In this document: positions 1 through 6,679 of the stretch, one piece after another
How the letters are laid out: each line of letters begins with the position of its first letter
How positions within the stretch are numbered: position 1 is the stretch's first letter
Source: JBJFCE01 sp051888775
GTDB taxonomy: Bacteria; Bacillota; Clostridia; Lachnospirales; Lachnospiraceae
DNA: 16,754 nt
Assembly (NCBI GenBank): GCA_051888775.1
Contig: JBJFCE010000023.1
Location: 1 to 16,754, forward strand
Direction: 5' to 3'
The notes under the pieces: generated by a model
Told to the model about the DNA's origin: nothing
The model's input: only the letters and a program-made list of their open reading frames with translations
Databases searched by the model: none
Program-made: the position numbers and the translations under genes

Positions 1-19
1 CGCAACGGACACTAGGCTC

Positions 20-50
20 GAAAATACCTCGCCAAGTGCCGGCGTTTTTC
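20..50. terminator. Possible weak intrinsic terminator of an upstream gene
   Basis: A short GC stem (CGCC at 30-33 with GGCG at 41-44, 7-nt loop) is followed by five T (45-49) and preceded by an A-run (20-24) that can pair with them. This fits a small, possibly bidirectional terminator for a gene left of the window. The GC stem is only 4 bp, so the call is weak; the same bases also belong to a GC-rich element with counterparts at the right edge. Confidence 0.3.
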
Positions 51-150
51 AAGGGTCAAAGAACAAAGCAGCATCCCATCTGTCCGAGCCTGTATTTGCA
101 CAAATTGTTGTTGCTGATCTCGTGCCCTTTTCTACACAACCTGACAATGA

Positions 151-179
151 TTGAAAAAAATAACATGTTATGCTAGACT
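151..179 (+). promoter_or_regulatory. Sigma-A-type promoter with extended -10 for the ABC-F gene
   Basis: TTGAAA (151-156) lies 17 nt before TAGACT (174-179), and TGC stands directly upstream of the -10, giving an extended -10 element. A 10-bp palindrome, TAACATGTTA (161-170), sits in the spacer and could be an operator or chance. The predicted start near 186 leaves a leader of about 53 nt before the ATG at 239. The rest of 50-150 shows no gene or clear structure. Confidence 0.5.
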
Positions 180-238
180 TGCACTAGGCAAAACAGTACT
201 TATTTTGAAAATATTTGTTTCGAAATTACGGAGGACTT

Positions 239-2224
239 ATGTTACTATCCTGTTCCAATATCAGTAAAGCTTTTCTGGAGGTTCCGGTTTTAAAGGATAT
301 CTCCTTTCATTTGGAAGACTATGACAAGGCTGCCATTGTCGGTATCAACGGTGCCGGGAAAACTACGCTCTTACGCATTATCATGAAGGAGCTTGCGCCG
401 GATACCGGAATCGTGACGGTTGCAAAGGACAAGTCTGTCGGTTACCTTGCACAGAACCAGAATGTAGACAGTGAAAATACGATTTATGATGAGCTTTTAA
501 GTGTCAAGGCAGATCTCATCCGTATGGAGGAACAGATCCGTGCGTTGGAGGATCGGATGAATCATGTATCCGGTAGCGAACTGGATGCCCTGATGGAGCG
601 ATACACTTCTCTTACTCACCAGTTTGAAGCGAAAAACGGTTACGCATACAAAAGCGAATTGAACGGAGTATTAAAGGGACTCGGATTTGCCGAAAGTGAT
701 TACGATAAATCCATCGGTACGCTCTCCGGCGGTCAGAAGACCCGTGTCGCACTCGGAAAGCTGCTGTTAATGAAGCCAGATCTGATCATTCTGGATGAGC
801 CGACAAACCATCTGGATATGGCTTCCATTAAATGGCTGGAAACCTACCTGCTCAATTACAAGGGTGCGGTGTTGATCGTATCCCATGACCGTTATTTTCT
901 GGATCGTATTGCCGGAAAGATTATCGAAATCGACAATACAAAGGCAACTGTTTTTACAGGCAATTACACCAATTATGCCGCCAAGAAAGAGATTCTGCGT
1001 GCAGCAGCATGGAATGCCTACCAAAACCAGCAGCGCGAGATTGCACACCAGCAGGAGGTCATTGACAAGCTTCGTTCCTTTAACAGAGAAAAATCCATCA
1101 AGCGCGCGGAAAGCCGTGAAAAGATGCTCTCTAAAATGGAAGTGATCGACAATCCGACCGAAAGCCGGACAGATATCAAAATGAAGCTGGAACCGCGCTT
1201 TTTAAGCGGTATGGATGTGCTGACCGTTACAGATCTTGCCAAAAGCTATGACGGCAAAAAACTCTTCGAGGCACTCTCCTTTACCTGTAAACGCGGCGAA
1301 CATGTTGCACTGATAGGCGACAACGGCACCGGAAAGACGACAATCTTAAAAATCATCAACGAGCTTGTCACGCCGGACTGCGGCACGATCACACTCGGCA
1401 GCAACGTCACGGTCGGCTACTACGATCAGGAGCACCATGTCCTGCACTCCGATAAAACCTTATTTGATGAGATCTCGGACGATTATCCGTCCCTGAACAA
1501 TACCGAAATCCGCAATACGCTTGCTGCTTTTCTTTTTACGGGCGAAGATGTCTTCAAGCGCATTAAGGATTTAAGCGGCGGTGAACGCGGACGTGTTTCC
1601 CTTGCCAAGCTCATGCTCTCGGAATCGAATTTTCTGATTCTCGACGAGCCGACCAATCATCTGGATATTATGTCCAAAGAGATTTTGGAGGACGCACTCA
1701 ATTCCTATACCGGAACTGTCCTGTATGTCTCCCACGACCGTTATTTTATCAACCGCACGGCGCATCGGATACTGGAGCTTTCGGACGGTATTCTGACCAA
1801 TTATCTCGGTAACTATGATTATTATCTGGAGAAAAAAGAGCAACAGACCATAGTGACTTCCGGAACAAATTCCGTAACCGCTGCAAAATCAGGTACCGGA
1901 ACTCTCTCTTTGAAAAATTCATCCTCCGCAGACTCTTTTGGCACTACAGGAATCTCTGCTTCTGCCAATGACACTGCCGGAAAAGCAGACTGGAAGCAGC
2001 AAAAAGAGCAACAGGCACAGAAGCGAAAAAGAGAAAATGACTTGAAGAAATGTGAGGATCAGATTGCCGAACTGGAAGAACAAAAGGATTCCCTGACCGC
2101 AGAGATGAACGATCCGGCGATCAGTACAAACGTGGCAAAGCTTCAGGAACTGAGTCTTGCAATAGAATCCATTACCATTCAGCTGGAGCAGCTGTATGAA
2201 AAATGGGAGGCACTGTCGGAGTAA
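239..2224 (+). CDS. ABC-F family ATP-binding protein (ribosome-associated, YdiF/Uup-like)
   Basis: Soluble protein of 661 residues with two ABC ATPase domains and no membrane segments, the layout of ABC-F proteins. These act on the ribosome, where they relieve stalling or in some subfamilies protect against antibiotics; they are not transporters. Visible motifs: Walker A GINGAGKT (35-42), signature LSGGQ (162-166) and Walker B LDEPTNHLD; a charged helical linker (about 255-310) where the tRNA-contacting P-site motif of this family lies; second Walker A GDNGTGKT (360-367), signature LSGGE (445-449) and another LDEPTNHLD. After a Ser/Thr-rich spacer the C-terminus (about 580-661) is a charged coiled coil, as in Uup and YdiF. 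ATG 239 is preferred over an in-frame TTG at 215 because GGAGG (230-234) precedes it. It is a single-gene unit. A housekeeping role is likelier than resistance, but motifs alone cannot decide. Confidence 0.93.
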   Translation: MLLSCSNISKAFLEVPVLKDISFHLEDYDKAAIVGINGAGKTTLLRIIMKELAPDTGIVTVAKDKSVGYLAQNQNVDSENTIYDELLSVKADLIRMEEQIRALEDRMNHVSGSELDALMERYTSLTHQFEAKNGYAYKSELNGVLKGLGFAESDYDKSIGTLSGGQKTRVALGKLLLMKPDLIILDEPTNHLDMASIKWLETYLLNYKGAVLIVSHDRYFLDRIAGKIIEIDNTKATVFTGNYTNYAAKKEILRAAAWNAYQNQQREIAHQQEVIDKLRSFNREKSIKRAESREKMLSKMEVIDNPTESRTDIKMKLEPRFLSGMDVLTVTDLAKSYDGKKLFEALSFTCKRGEHVALIGDNGTGKTTILKIINELVTPDCGTITLGSNVTVGYYDQEHHVLHSDKTLFDEISDDYPSLNNTEIRNTLAAFLFTGEDVFKRIKDLSGGERGRVSLAKLMLSESNFLILDEPTNHLDIMSKEILEDALNSYTGTVLYVSHDRYFINRTAHRILELSDGILTNYLGNYDYYLEKKEQQTIVTSGTNSVTAAKSGTGTLSLKNSSSADSFGTTGISASANDTAGKADWKQQKEQQAQKRKRENDLKKCEDQIAELEEQKDSLTAEMNDPAISTNVAKLQELSLAIESITIQLEQLYEKWEALSE

Positions 2225-2244
2225 TCCAACAGTGCCTCTTTTTT
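2207..2244. terminator. Shared bidirectional intrinsic terminator between convergent genes
   Basis: A perfect 10-bp stem (GAGGCACTGT 2207-2216 with ACAGTGCCTC 2229-2238) encloses a 12-nt loop and is followed by T6 (2239-2244), a canonical terminator for the ABC-F gene. Its left arm lies in the last codons of that gene. Read on the minus strand the same stem is followed by CCA and T5 (complement of 2199-2203), so it can also end the icd transcript, whose stop codon is at 2243-2245. Confidence 0.85.
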
Positions 2245-3448
2245 ACATTGTCTCAAACGTCTCGCGAATTGCTTTGATAAATCCCTCGCTGCTTAATACC
2301 GTAACGTCCTGTAAGCTCGTGATCAGGGCCAGATCCTTTGTCATCTTCCCGTCTTCTATCGTCTTTAACGTCGCTCTTTCCAGTTTGTCTGCAAACGCCT
2401 GAAGCTCCGGAAGCTGATCAAGTTCCCCACGCTTTCTGAGTGCGCCCGTCCATGCAAAGATCGTTGCTACAGAGTTGGTTGAGGTTTCTTCCCCCTTTAA
2501 GTACTTATAGTAATGACGCTGAACAGTTCCGTGCGCTGCCTCATATTCGTATACACCCGAAGGGGATACCAGCACGGAAGTCATCATGGCAAGGGAACCG
2601 AATGCAGAGCTTACCATATCGCTCATGACATCTCCGTCATAATTCTTGCAGGCCCAGATGAAACCGCCCTTTGCTTTCATGACTCTTGCTACCGCATCAT
2701 CGATCAAAGTATAGAAATACTCAATGCCGGCAGCCTCAAATTTCTCTTTATATTCCTTCTCATAGATATCCGCAAAGATATCCTTGAAGTTGTGGTCATA
2801 TTTTTTGGAGATCGTATCCTTGGTCGCAAACCACAGATCCTGCTTTGTATCAAGTGCATAGCTAAAGCATGCTCTTGCAAAGCTGGTAATGGATTTGTCC
2901 GTATTATGGATACCCTGAATAATACCGGATCCTGTAAAGTTATGGATCAACTCTCTCGTCTCAGTTCCGTCCTCTGCGGTAAAGACAAGCTCTGCCTTTC
3001 CGGGTCCCGGCACCTTGATCTCGGTATTTTTATAAACATCACCGTAAGCATGTCTTGCAAGCGTAATCGGCTTCTCCCAGTTCTTTACAACCGGCTCGAT
3101 ACCTTTGACAATAATGGGGGCACGGAATACCGTTCCGTCCAATGCGGCACGAATCGTTCCGTTCGGGCTCTTCCACATTTCCTTCAGATTGTATTCCGTC
3201 ATTCTCGCTGCATTCGGCGTAATCGTTGCGCATTTTACGGCAACTCCGTACTTCTTGGTCGCTTCTGCAGAATCTACAGTGACCTGATCATTGGTCTCGT
3301 TTCTGTGCTCCAGTCCCAGATCATAGTATTCTGTCTTTAAATCCACATAAGGAAGTAATAATTCATCCTTGATCATCTTCCAAAGGATTCTGGTCATTTC
3401 ATCCCCGTCCATTTCCACAAGGGGTGTTGTCATCTGAATTTTTGCCAT
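2243..3448 (-). CDS. icd: NADP-dependent isocitrate dehydrogenase
   Basis: Cytosolic oxidative decarboxylation of isocitrate to 2-oxoglutarate with NADPH formation. The 401-residue protein has the usual length of the homodimeric subfamily that includes eukaryotic IDH1/2, rather than the E. coli Icd type. Visible: N-terminal VEMDGDEMTR; the isocitrate-binding loop SPNGTIR with Ser94; the metal/substrate segment around IWACKNYDGDVMSD; and the NADP-binding segment EAAHGTVQRHYYKY. ATG 3448 is chosen over a GTG at 3463 because GGAGG (3457-3461) lies 8 nt upstream; the GTG would overlap the stop of the regulator gene. It is the last gene of a three-gene operon behind the citrate synthase and the GntR regulator, giving an incomplete oxidative TCA branch for glutamate supply. 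No aconitase is in the window, so it must be encoded elsewhere. Confidence 0.95.
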   Translation of the reverse strand: MAKIQMTTPLVEMDGDEMTRILWKMIKDELLLPYVDLKTEYYDLGLEHRNETNDQVTVDSAEATKKYGVAVKCATITPNAARMTEYNLKEMWKSPNGTIRAALDGTVFRAPIIVKGIEPVVKNWEKPITLARHAYGDVYKNTEIKVPGPGKAELVFTAEDGTETRELIHNFTGSGIIQGIHNTDKSITSFARACFSYALDTKQDLWFATKDTISKKYDHNFKDIFADIYEKEYKEKFEAAGIEYFYTLIDDAVARVMKAKGGFIWACKNYDGDVMSDMVSSAFGSLAMMTSVLVSPSGVYEYEAAHGTVQRHYYKYLKGEETSTNSVATIFAWTGALRKRGELDQLPELQAFADKLERATLKTIEDGKMTKDLALITSLQDVTVLSSEGFIKAIRETFETM

Positions 3449-3462
3449 AGCTGCTTCCTCCA

Positions 3463-4155
3463 CTAATCTTCTTTTTTATAAACCTCATAAAGACCGTTCT
3501 TTACCATATTGGCATAAGCATTGATAATATGCTTATTTGCCAACTCTTCGGCACTTTGTGCGTCTTTGTTCTTAATAGCCTCCATAATCTGTCTGTGCTC
3601 TTCATTGGAAGCCTTGCTGCGCACATTATTGGACAGTGTTTTTTGTCTGACCCGCAGCACATACTGATGAAAGTCTTTTAACTGATTTTCCAGAATACGG
3701 GAATGTGATGCTTCATAGAGGATCTCATGAAAACGATTATCCATCTCCGCCATCTGGTCATAGTGTCCTTTAGACGCGTGAAATTCGGAAAGATATACGT
3801 TTTCCTCCATTTCCTCAAGCTGCTCCTTGGTAATATGCTCCGATGCCCATCTTGCACATAATCCCTCCAGAAGCGAACGTATCATATAGATATCCTCGAC
3901 ATCCTTCAACGTAATTCCGGTGACATAAGCGCCCTTATTCGGAATGATCTGGATCAATCCTTCCAGTTCCAGCTGTCTGAACGCTTCTCTGACCGGAGTT
4001 CTGGAAACTCCCATTTCCTCTCCGATCGCAACTTCCTTTAATTCTTCATTTTCCTGATATTTTCCGCTCAAAATATCATTCCGAAGTCTTTGAAAAACTC
4101 TCCCACGCAGGGAATATTTGTCCGTGACCTCGTGCTTTACATCATAATCCGGCAT
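3463..4155 (-). CDS. GntR-family transcriptional regulator, FCD (FadR C-terminal) domain
   Basis: A 230-residue DNA-binding regulator. Residues about 14-80 form the GntR winged helix-turn-helix (VSRTPVREAFRQLELEGLI is the recognition region). Residues about 88-220 form the all-helical FCD ligand domain. Asp139, His143, His187 and His209 match the D/H/H/H metal site that in FCD regulators coordinates a carboxylate ligand, so an organic acid such as citrate or isocitrate is a plausible effector (inference). The RBS GGAGG (4161-4165) lies 5 nt before the ATG. It is 13 nt downstream of the citrate synthase gene and 14 nt upstream of the icd start, hence co-transcribed with the genes it probably controls. 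The likely operator is the 40-bp palindrome at 5636-5675, whose centre TTGTATACAA resembles GntR/FCD sites. Autoregulation is predicted. Confidence 0.92.
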   Translation of the reverse strand: MPDYDVKHEVTDKYSLRGRVFQRLRNDILSGKYQENEELKEVAIGEEMGVSRTPVREAFRQLELEGLIQIIPNKGAYVTGITLKDVEDIYMIRSLLEGLCARWASEHITKEQLEEMEENVYLSEFHASKGHYDQMAEMDNRFHEILYEASHSRILENQLKDFHQYVLRVRQKTLSNNVRSKASNEEHRQIMEAIKNKDAQSAEELANKHIINAYANMVKNGLYEVYKKED

Positions 4156-4168
4156 GATTTCCTCCCAA

Positions 4169-5575
4169 TCACAGTGTTACATTCAGTTCCTTGCATTTCT
4201 GGTCAATCACTGCTGTCAATTCCTCATCCGTTAAAACTGTCACACGACCGCCTGCATATTCTTCATCAACCCATTCTTTTACCGCCGTAACGATCGGAGA
4301 ATGCTTGTCCACCATCCGATCACCTTTCAGCTTGTAATAAGTATTCATCCAATGCGCGATTCCGGCAAGTCCGGATGTATTGGACACTGCACACAGAACA
4401 GGTCTGTTCAAGAACTTATCCGTATCAAAAATATTATAGATTTCTTCATTTTTCAAAAGTCCGTCCGCATGAATACCGGCTCTTGTCACATTGAAATTCT
4501 TGCCGACAAACGGAGTTCTGGACGGAATATGGTAACCGATCTCCTTTTCATAATATTCGGCAAGCTCTGTAATGACGGTCGTATCCATACCGTTCAAACC
4601 GCCCTTTAACTGTGCATACTCAAATACCATTGCTTCAAGCGGCGTATTTCCGGTACGCTCTCCGATACCGAATAAGGAAGTATTGACACCGGAACATCCG
4701 TACAGCCATGCAGTTGTGGAATTTACGACTGCCTTATAAAAATCATTATGACCATGCCACTCGATCAGTGAATGCGGCACGCCGGCATGGGTATGAAGAG
4801 CATAAATAATTCCCTGCACGCTTCTGGGTATAACCGCACCGGGAAAATTGACGCCATACCCCATTGTATCGCATGCTCTTACTTTGATCGGAATTTTATA
4901 CTGCTCCATTAATTTCATCAGTTCCATACAAAAAGGCACCACATAACCGTAAATATCGGCTCTTGTGATATCCTCAAGATGACACCTCGGACTGATTCCT
5001 TCCTCCAGACAAGCCTTGATCACACTCAGATAATGCTCCATCGCCTGCCTTCTGTTCATCTTCAGTTTCAGGAAAATATGATAATCCGAACAGCTTACCA
5101 GAATACCGGTTTCCTTCATACCGATTTCCTTTACAAGCTTAAAGTCCTCTTTGCTTGCACGGATCCAGCTTGTCACTTCCGGATACTGATAACCCCGTTC
5201 CATACATTTATAGACCGCATCCCGGTCTTTTTTACTGTATAAGAAAAATTCACTTGCACGGATCATACCGTTAGGTCCGCCGAGACGATGCAGATAATCA
5301 TAGATCGTTACGATCTGCTCCGTTGTATACGGTGCTCTTGACTGCTGTCCGTCACGGAATGTCGTATCCGTAATCCAGATATCCTTTGGCATATTATGTG
5401 GTACGATCCTGTCATTAAACGGAATCTTCGGGATCTCGGAGTAGGGAAACATATTACGGAATACATTGGGTTTTTCCACATCATCCAGATAATACATGTG
5501 CTCTTCGATTTCCAGAAGATTATTTTTCTTGTTCATCGTGACAGGACGATTCTCAAACATCTCTTCCCGATTCAT
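4169..5575 (-). CDS. HMGL-like acyl-CoA synthase, probable Re-type citrate synthase
   Basis: A 468-residue member of the DRE-TIM metallolyase superfamily (2-isopropylmalate, homocitrate and citramalate synthases and Re-citrate synthase), which condenses acetyl-CoA with a 2-oxoacid. Visible: the DTTFRDG signature (70-76), the metal-ligand pair HGH (274-276) in EWHGHNDF, and NVTRAGIHADG near the C-terminus. There is no LeuA allosteric domain. In anaerobes lacking ordinary citrate synthase, Re-citrate synthases (first shown in Clostridium kluyveri) belong to this superfamily and are often annotated as isopropylmalate or homocitrate synthase. The operon with isocitrate dehydrogenase and a carboxylate-type regulator favours citrate as product; homocitrate or citramalate synthase are the alternatives. 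ATG 5575 is chosen because GGAGG (5584-5588) lies 8 nt upstream; an in-frame ATG at 5635 lacks an RBS and sits almost at the predicted transcript start. Confidence 0.75.
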   Translation of the reverse strand: MNREEMFENRPVTMNKKNNLLEIEEHMYYLDDVEKPNVFRNMFPYSEIPKIPFNDRIVPHNMPKDIWITDTTFRDGQQSRAPYTTEQIVTIYDYLHRLGGPNGMIRASEFFLYSKKDRDAVYKCMERGYQYPEVTSWIRASKEDFKLVKEIGMKETGILVSCSDYHIFLKLKMNRRQAMEHYLSVIKACLEEGISPRCHLEDITRADIYGYVVPFCMELMKLMEQYKIPIKVRACDTMGYGVNFPGAVIPRSVQGIIYALHTHAGVPHSLIEWHGHNDFYKAVVNSTTAWLYGCSGVNTSLFGIGERTGNTPLEAMVFEYAQLKGGLNGMDTTVITELAEYYEKEIGYHIPSRTPFVGKNFNVTRAGIHADGLLKNEEIYNIFDTDKFLNRPVLCAVSNTSGLAGIAHWMNTYYKLKGDRMVDKHSPIVTAVKEWVDEEYAGGRVTVLTDEELTAVIDQKCKELNVTL

Positions 5576-5635
5576 AACATCATCCTCCATAACTTCCTTC
5601 TGTCTGAAACAGGCAGGAAAATAGGTAATGCTCAT

Positions 5636-5675
5636 ACAACATTGGTATAATTGTATACAATTATACCAATGTTGT
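5636..5675. promoter_or_regulatory. Perfect 40-bp palindrome, probable GntR operator
   Basis: Bases 5636-5655 are the exact reverse complement of 5656-5675 with no mismatch and no spacer; the centre is TTGTATACAA (5651-5660). The palindrome covers the promoter from inside the spacer to just past the predicted start, so a bound repressor would block RNA polymerase. Its length would accommodate two stacked or nested dimer sites; each half contains GGTATAATTG. There is no T-run after it on either strand, so it looks like a DNA operator rather than a terminator, although its RNA could fold into a long hairpin. The ligand regulator encoded in the operon is the obvious candidate protein. Confidence 0.75.
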
Positions 5676-5678
5676 CAA
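5650..5678 (-). promoter_or_regulatory. Near-consensus sigma-A promoter of the citrate synthase-gntR-icd operon
   Basis: On the minus strand TTGACA (5678-5673, perfect -35) is followed after exactly 17 nt by TACAAT (5655-5650, 5 of 6 matches). The -35 begins one base after the stop codon of the subtilase gene. The predicted start is near 5643 and the leader about 68 nt. The -10 and the spacer lie inside the 40-bp palindrome, which predicts strong transcription when the operator is free. Confidence 0.8.
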
Positions 5679-5679
5679 C

Positions 5680-6600
5680 CTAATTAACCGGATAAAACAT
5701 TTTTTCAAGATTTAGCATGCCATAGCCCTGCTTGATCCGCTCTTCTCGAAGATCTGTCGTACTTTCCTGAAGTTTTCGCTTCAACATATAGACACTCATA
5801 TCCGGATACCTCTGCAATAAGAGTGCTGCAGCACCACTGACGATCGGAACCGCCATTGAGGTTCCCGTCTTACTCGTATATCCCCAGAGTACCTTCCGTC
5901 CTCTGCCATAGGAAAAGCTGCAGGAGCTAATATCCGTTCCCGGCGCCACAAGATCCGGCTTACGAATTTCCTCTCCCGGCATTCCCCGTCCGGAATGCGT
6001 CTCACAGCTTTTACCGTTTGCATCCCGGTATCCATAATCATGACAGCCTACTGTCAACACCTTGGCACCGGCTGCAAGCCCCGAAATAGAACCCGGCTCC
6101 GGTCCCCGGTTTCCTGCCGCCGTTATAACAAGAATACCTCTTTCACACAGTTCCTCCAGCATATCCGACAGTTCTCTTAGTTTCTGCACATCCTCCATCC
6201 GATAGACTGCAACGGACAGATTCAGGATTCTGATCCGATACTCCGCTCTATGATCCATGATCCATTGCAGTGCCCTTAACATGCTGTCCGCATCGCCTTC
6301 CCCCTTATGATCAAGAATCTTTATATTGATCAGGTTTGCTTTCGGTGCAATCCCATGCAGCCGTCCGCCGGACAAGCGCCCGTTTCCTGCCAAAATCCCG
6401 TTGATATGCGTACCGTGTCCGCAATCATCATATGCCGAAACCCTGTTATTCTTTGTAAAATCGCGAAACATCTGAAATCGGTCTGCAATATCCGGATGCG
6501 GCATGGCACCGGTATCCAGCACTGCCACGGTAATATTTTCTCCGCTTACCCCCATTCGGACCGCTCCGCTATATCTGATCATCTTTCTGACCCGGTCCAT
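5680..6600 (-). CDS. Subtilisin-like serine protease (peptidase S8), intracellular type
   Basis: A compact S8 subtilase of 306 residues. Counting from an in-frame GTG at 6606 (two residues before the chosen ATG), the triad is Asp31 (VAVLDTG), His64 (GHGTH) and Ser250 (GTSMAVP), with oxyanion Asn166 (AAGNRG). All are present, so it should be active. It has no signal peptide, no propeptide of normal size and no anchor, so it probably works in the cytosol, like the intracellular subtilisins or AprX, or leaves by an unknown route. ATG 6600 is preferred because AAGGAAG precedes it at good spacing. It lies between the terminator of the sortase operon and the promoter of the citrate operon, so it is a separate unit; read-through into the citrate operon is possible, as no terminator lies in the 44-60 bp downstream. 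The substrate is unknown. Confidence 0.9.
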   Translation of the reverse strand: MDRVRKMIRYSGAVRMGVSGENITVAVLDTGAMPHPDIADRFQMFRDFTKNNRVSAYDDCGHGTHINGILAGNGRLSGGRLHGIAPKANLINIKILDHKGEGDADSMLRALQWIMDHRAEYRIRILNLSVAVYRMEDVQKLRELSDMLEELCERGILVITAAGNRGPEPGSISGLAAGAKVLTVGCHDYGYRDANGKSCETHSGRGMPGEEIRKPDLVAPGTDISSCSFSYGRGRKVLWGYTSKTGTSMAVPIVSGAAALLLQRYPDMSVYMLKRKLQESTTDLREERIKQGYGMLNLEKMFYPVN

Positions 6601-6621
6601 TATCACGCTTCCTTTTCACAC

Positions 6622-6656
6622 AAAAAGAAGTTTATCCGAATGATAAACTCCTTTTT
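6622..6656. terminator. Strong intrinsic terminator of the sortase/LRR operon (bidirectional)
   Basis: A 15-bp stem (6622-6636 with 6642-6656, one G-T wobble) closes a 5-nt loop. The core is GTTTATC/GATAAAC, flanked by A5 on one side and a T-run on the other, so the hairpin has the terminator shape on both strands. On the minus strand it lies just after the stop of the 990-residue LRR gene and before the subtilase gene. Confidence 0.85.
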
Positions 6657-6657
6657 T

Positions 6658-6663
6658 ATTATA
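6658..6663 (-). promoter_or_regulatory. Possible -10 box for the subtilase gene
   Basis: A perfect TATAAT reads on the minus strand between the LRR gene stop and the hairpin at 6622-6656. No good -35 is found 16-18 nt upstream, so activity is uncertain. If used, the transcript would start near 6651 and the terminator-like hairpin would form its 5' leader, either stabilising or attenuating the subtilase mRNA. Confidence 0.3.
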
Positions 6664-6679
6664 CTATGTGATTTTTCGG

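Noticed and set aside
239..2224. Antibiotic-resistance ABC-F (Vga/Lsa/OptrA-like) assignment
   Set aside because: The C-terminal coiled coil and overall layout fit housekeeping Uup/YdiF-type proteins better, and no resistance-type leader peptide attenuator is evident.
2513..3340. 275-codon open frame antisense to icd
   Set aside because: It lies wholly inside the strongly supported icd gene, has no RBS, and its translation is basic/Cys/Ile-rich without domain features, as expected for a shadow frame.
5576..5635. 20-residue N-terminal extension of the citrate synthase from ATG 5635
   Set aside because: That ATG has no RBS and is only about 8 nt from the predicted transcript start; ATG 5575 has GGAGG 8 nt upstream.
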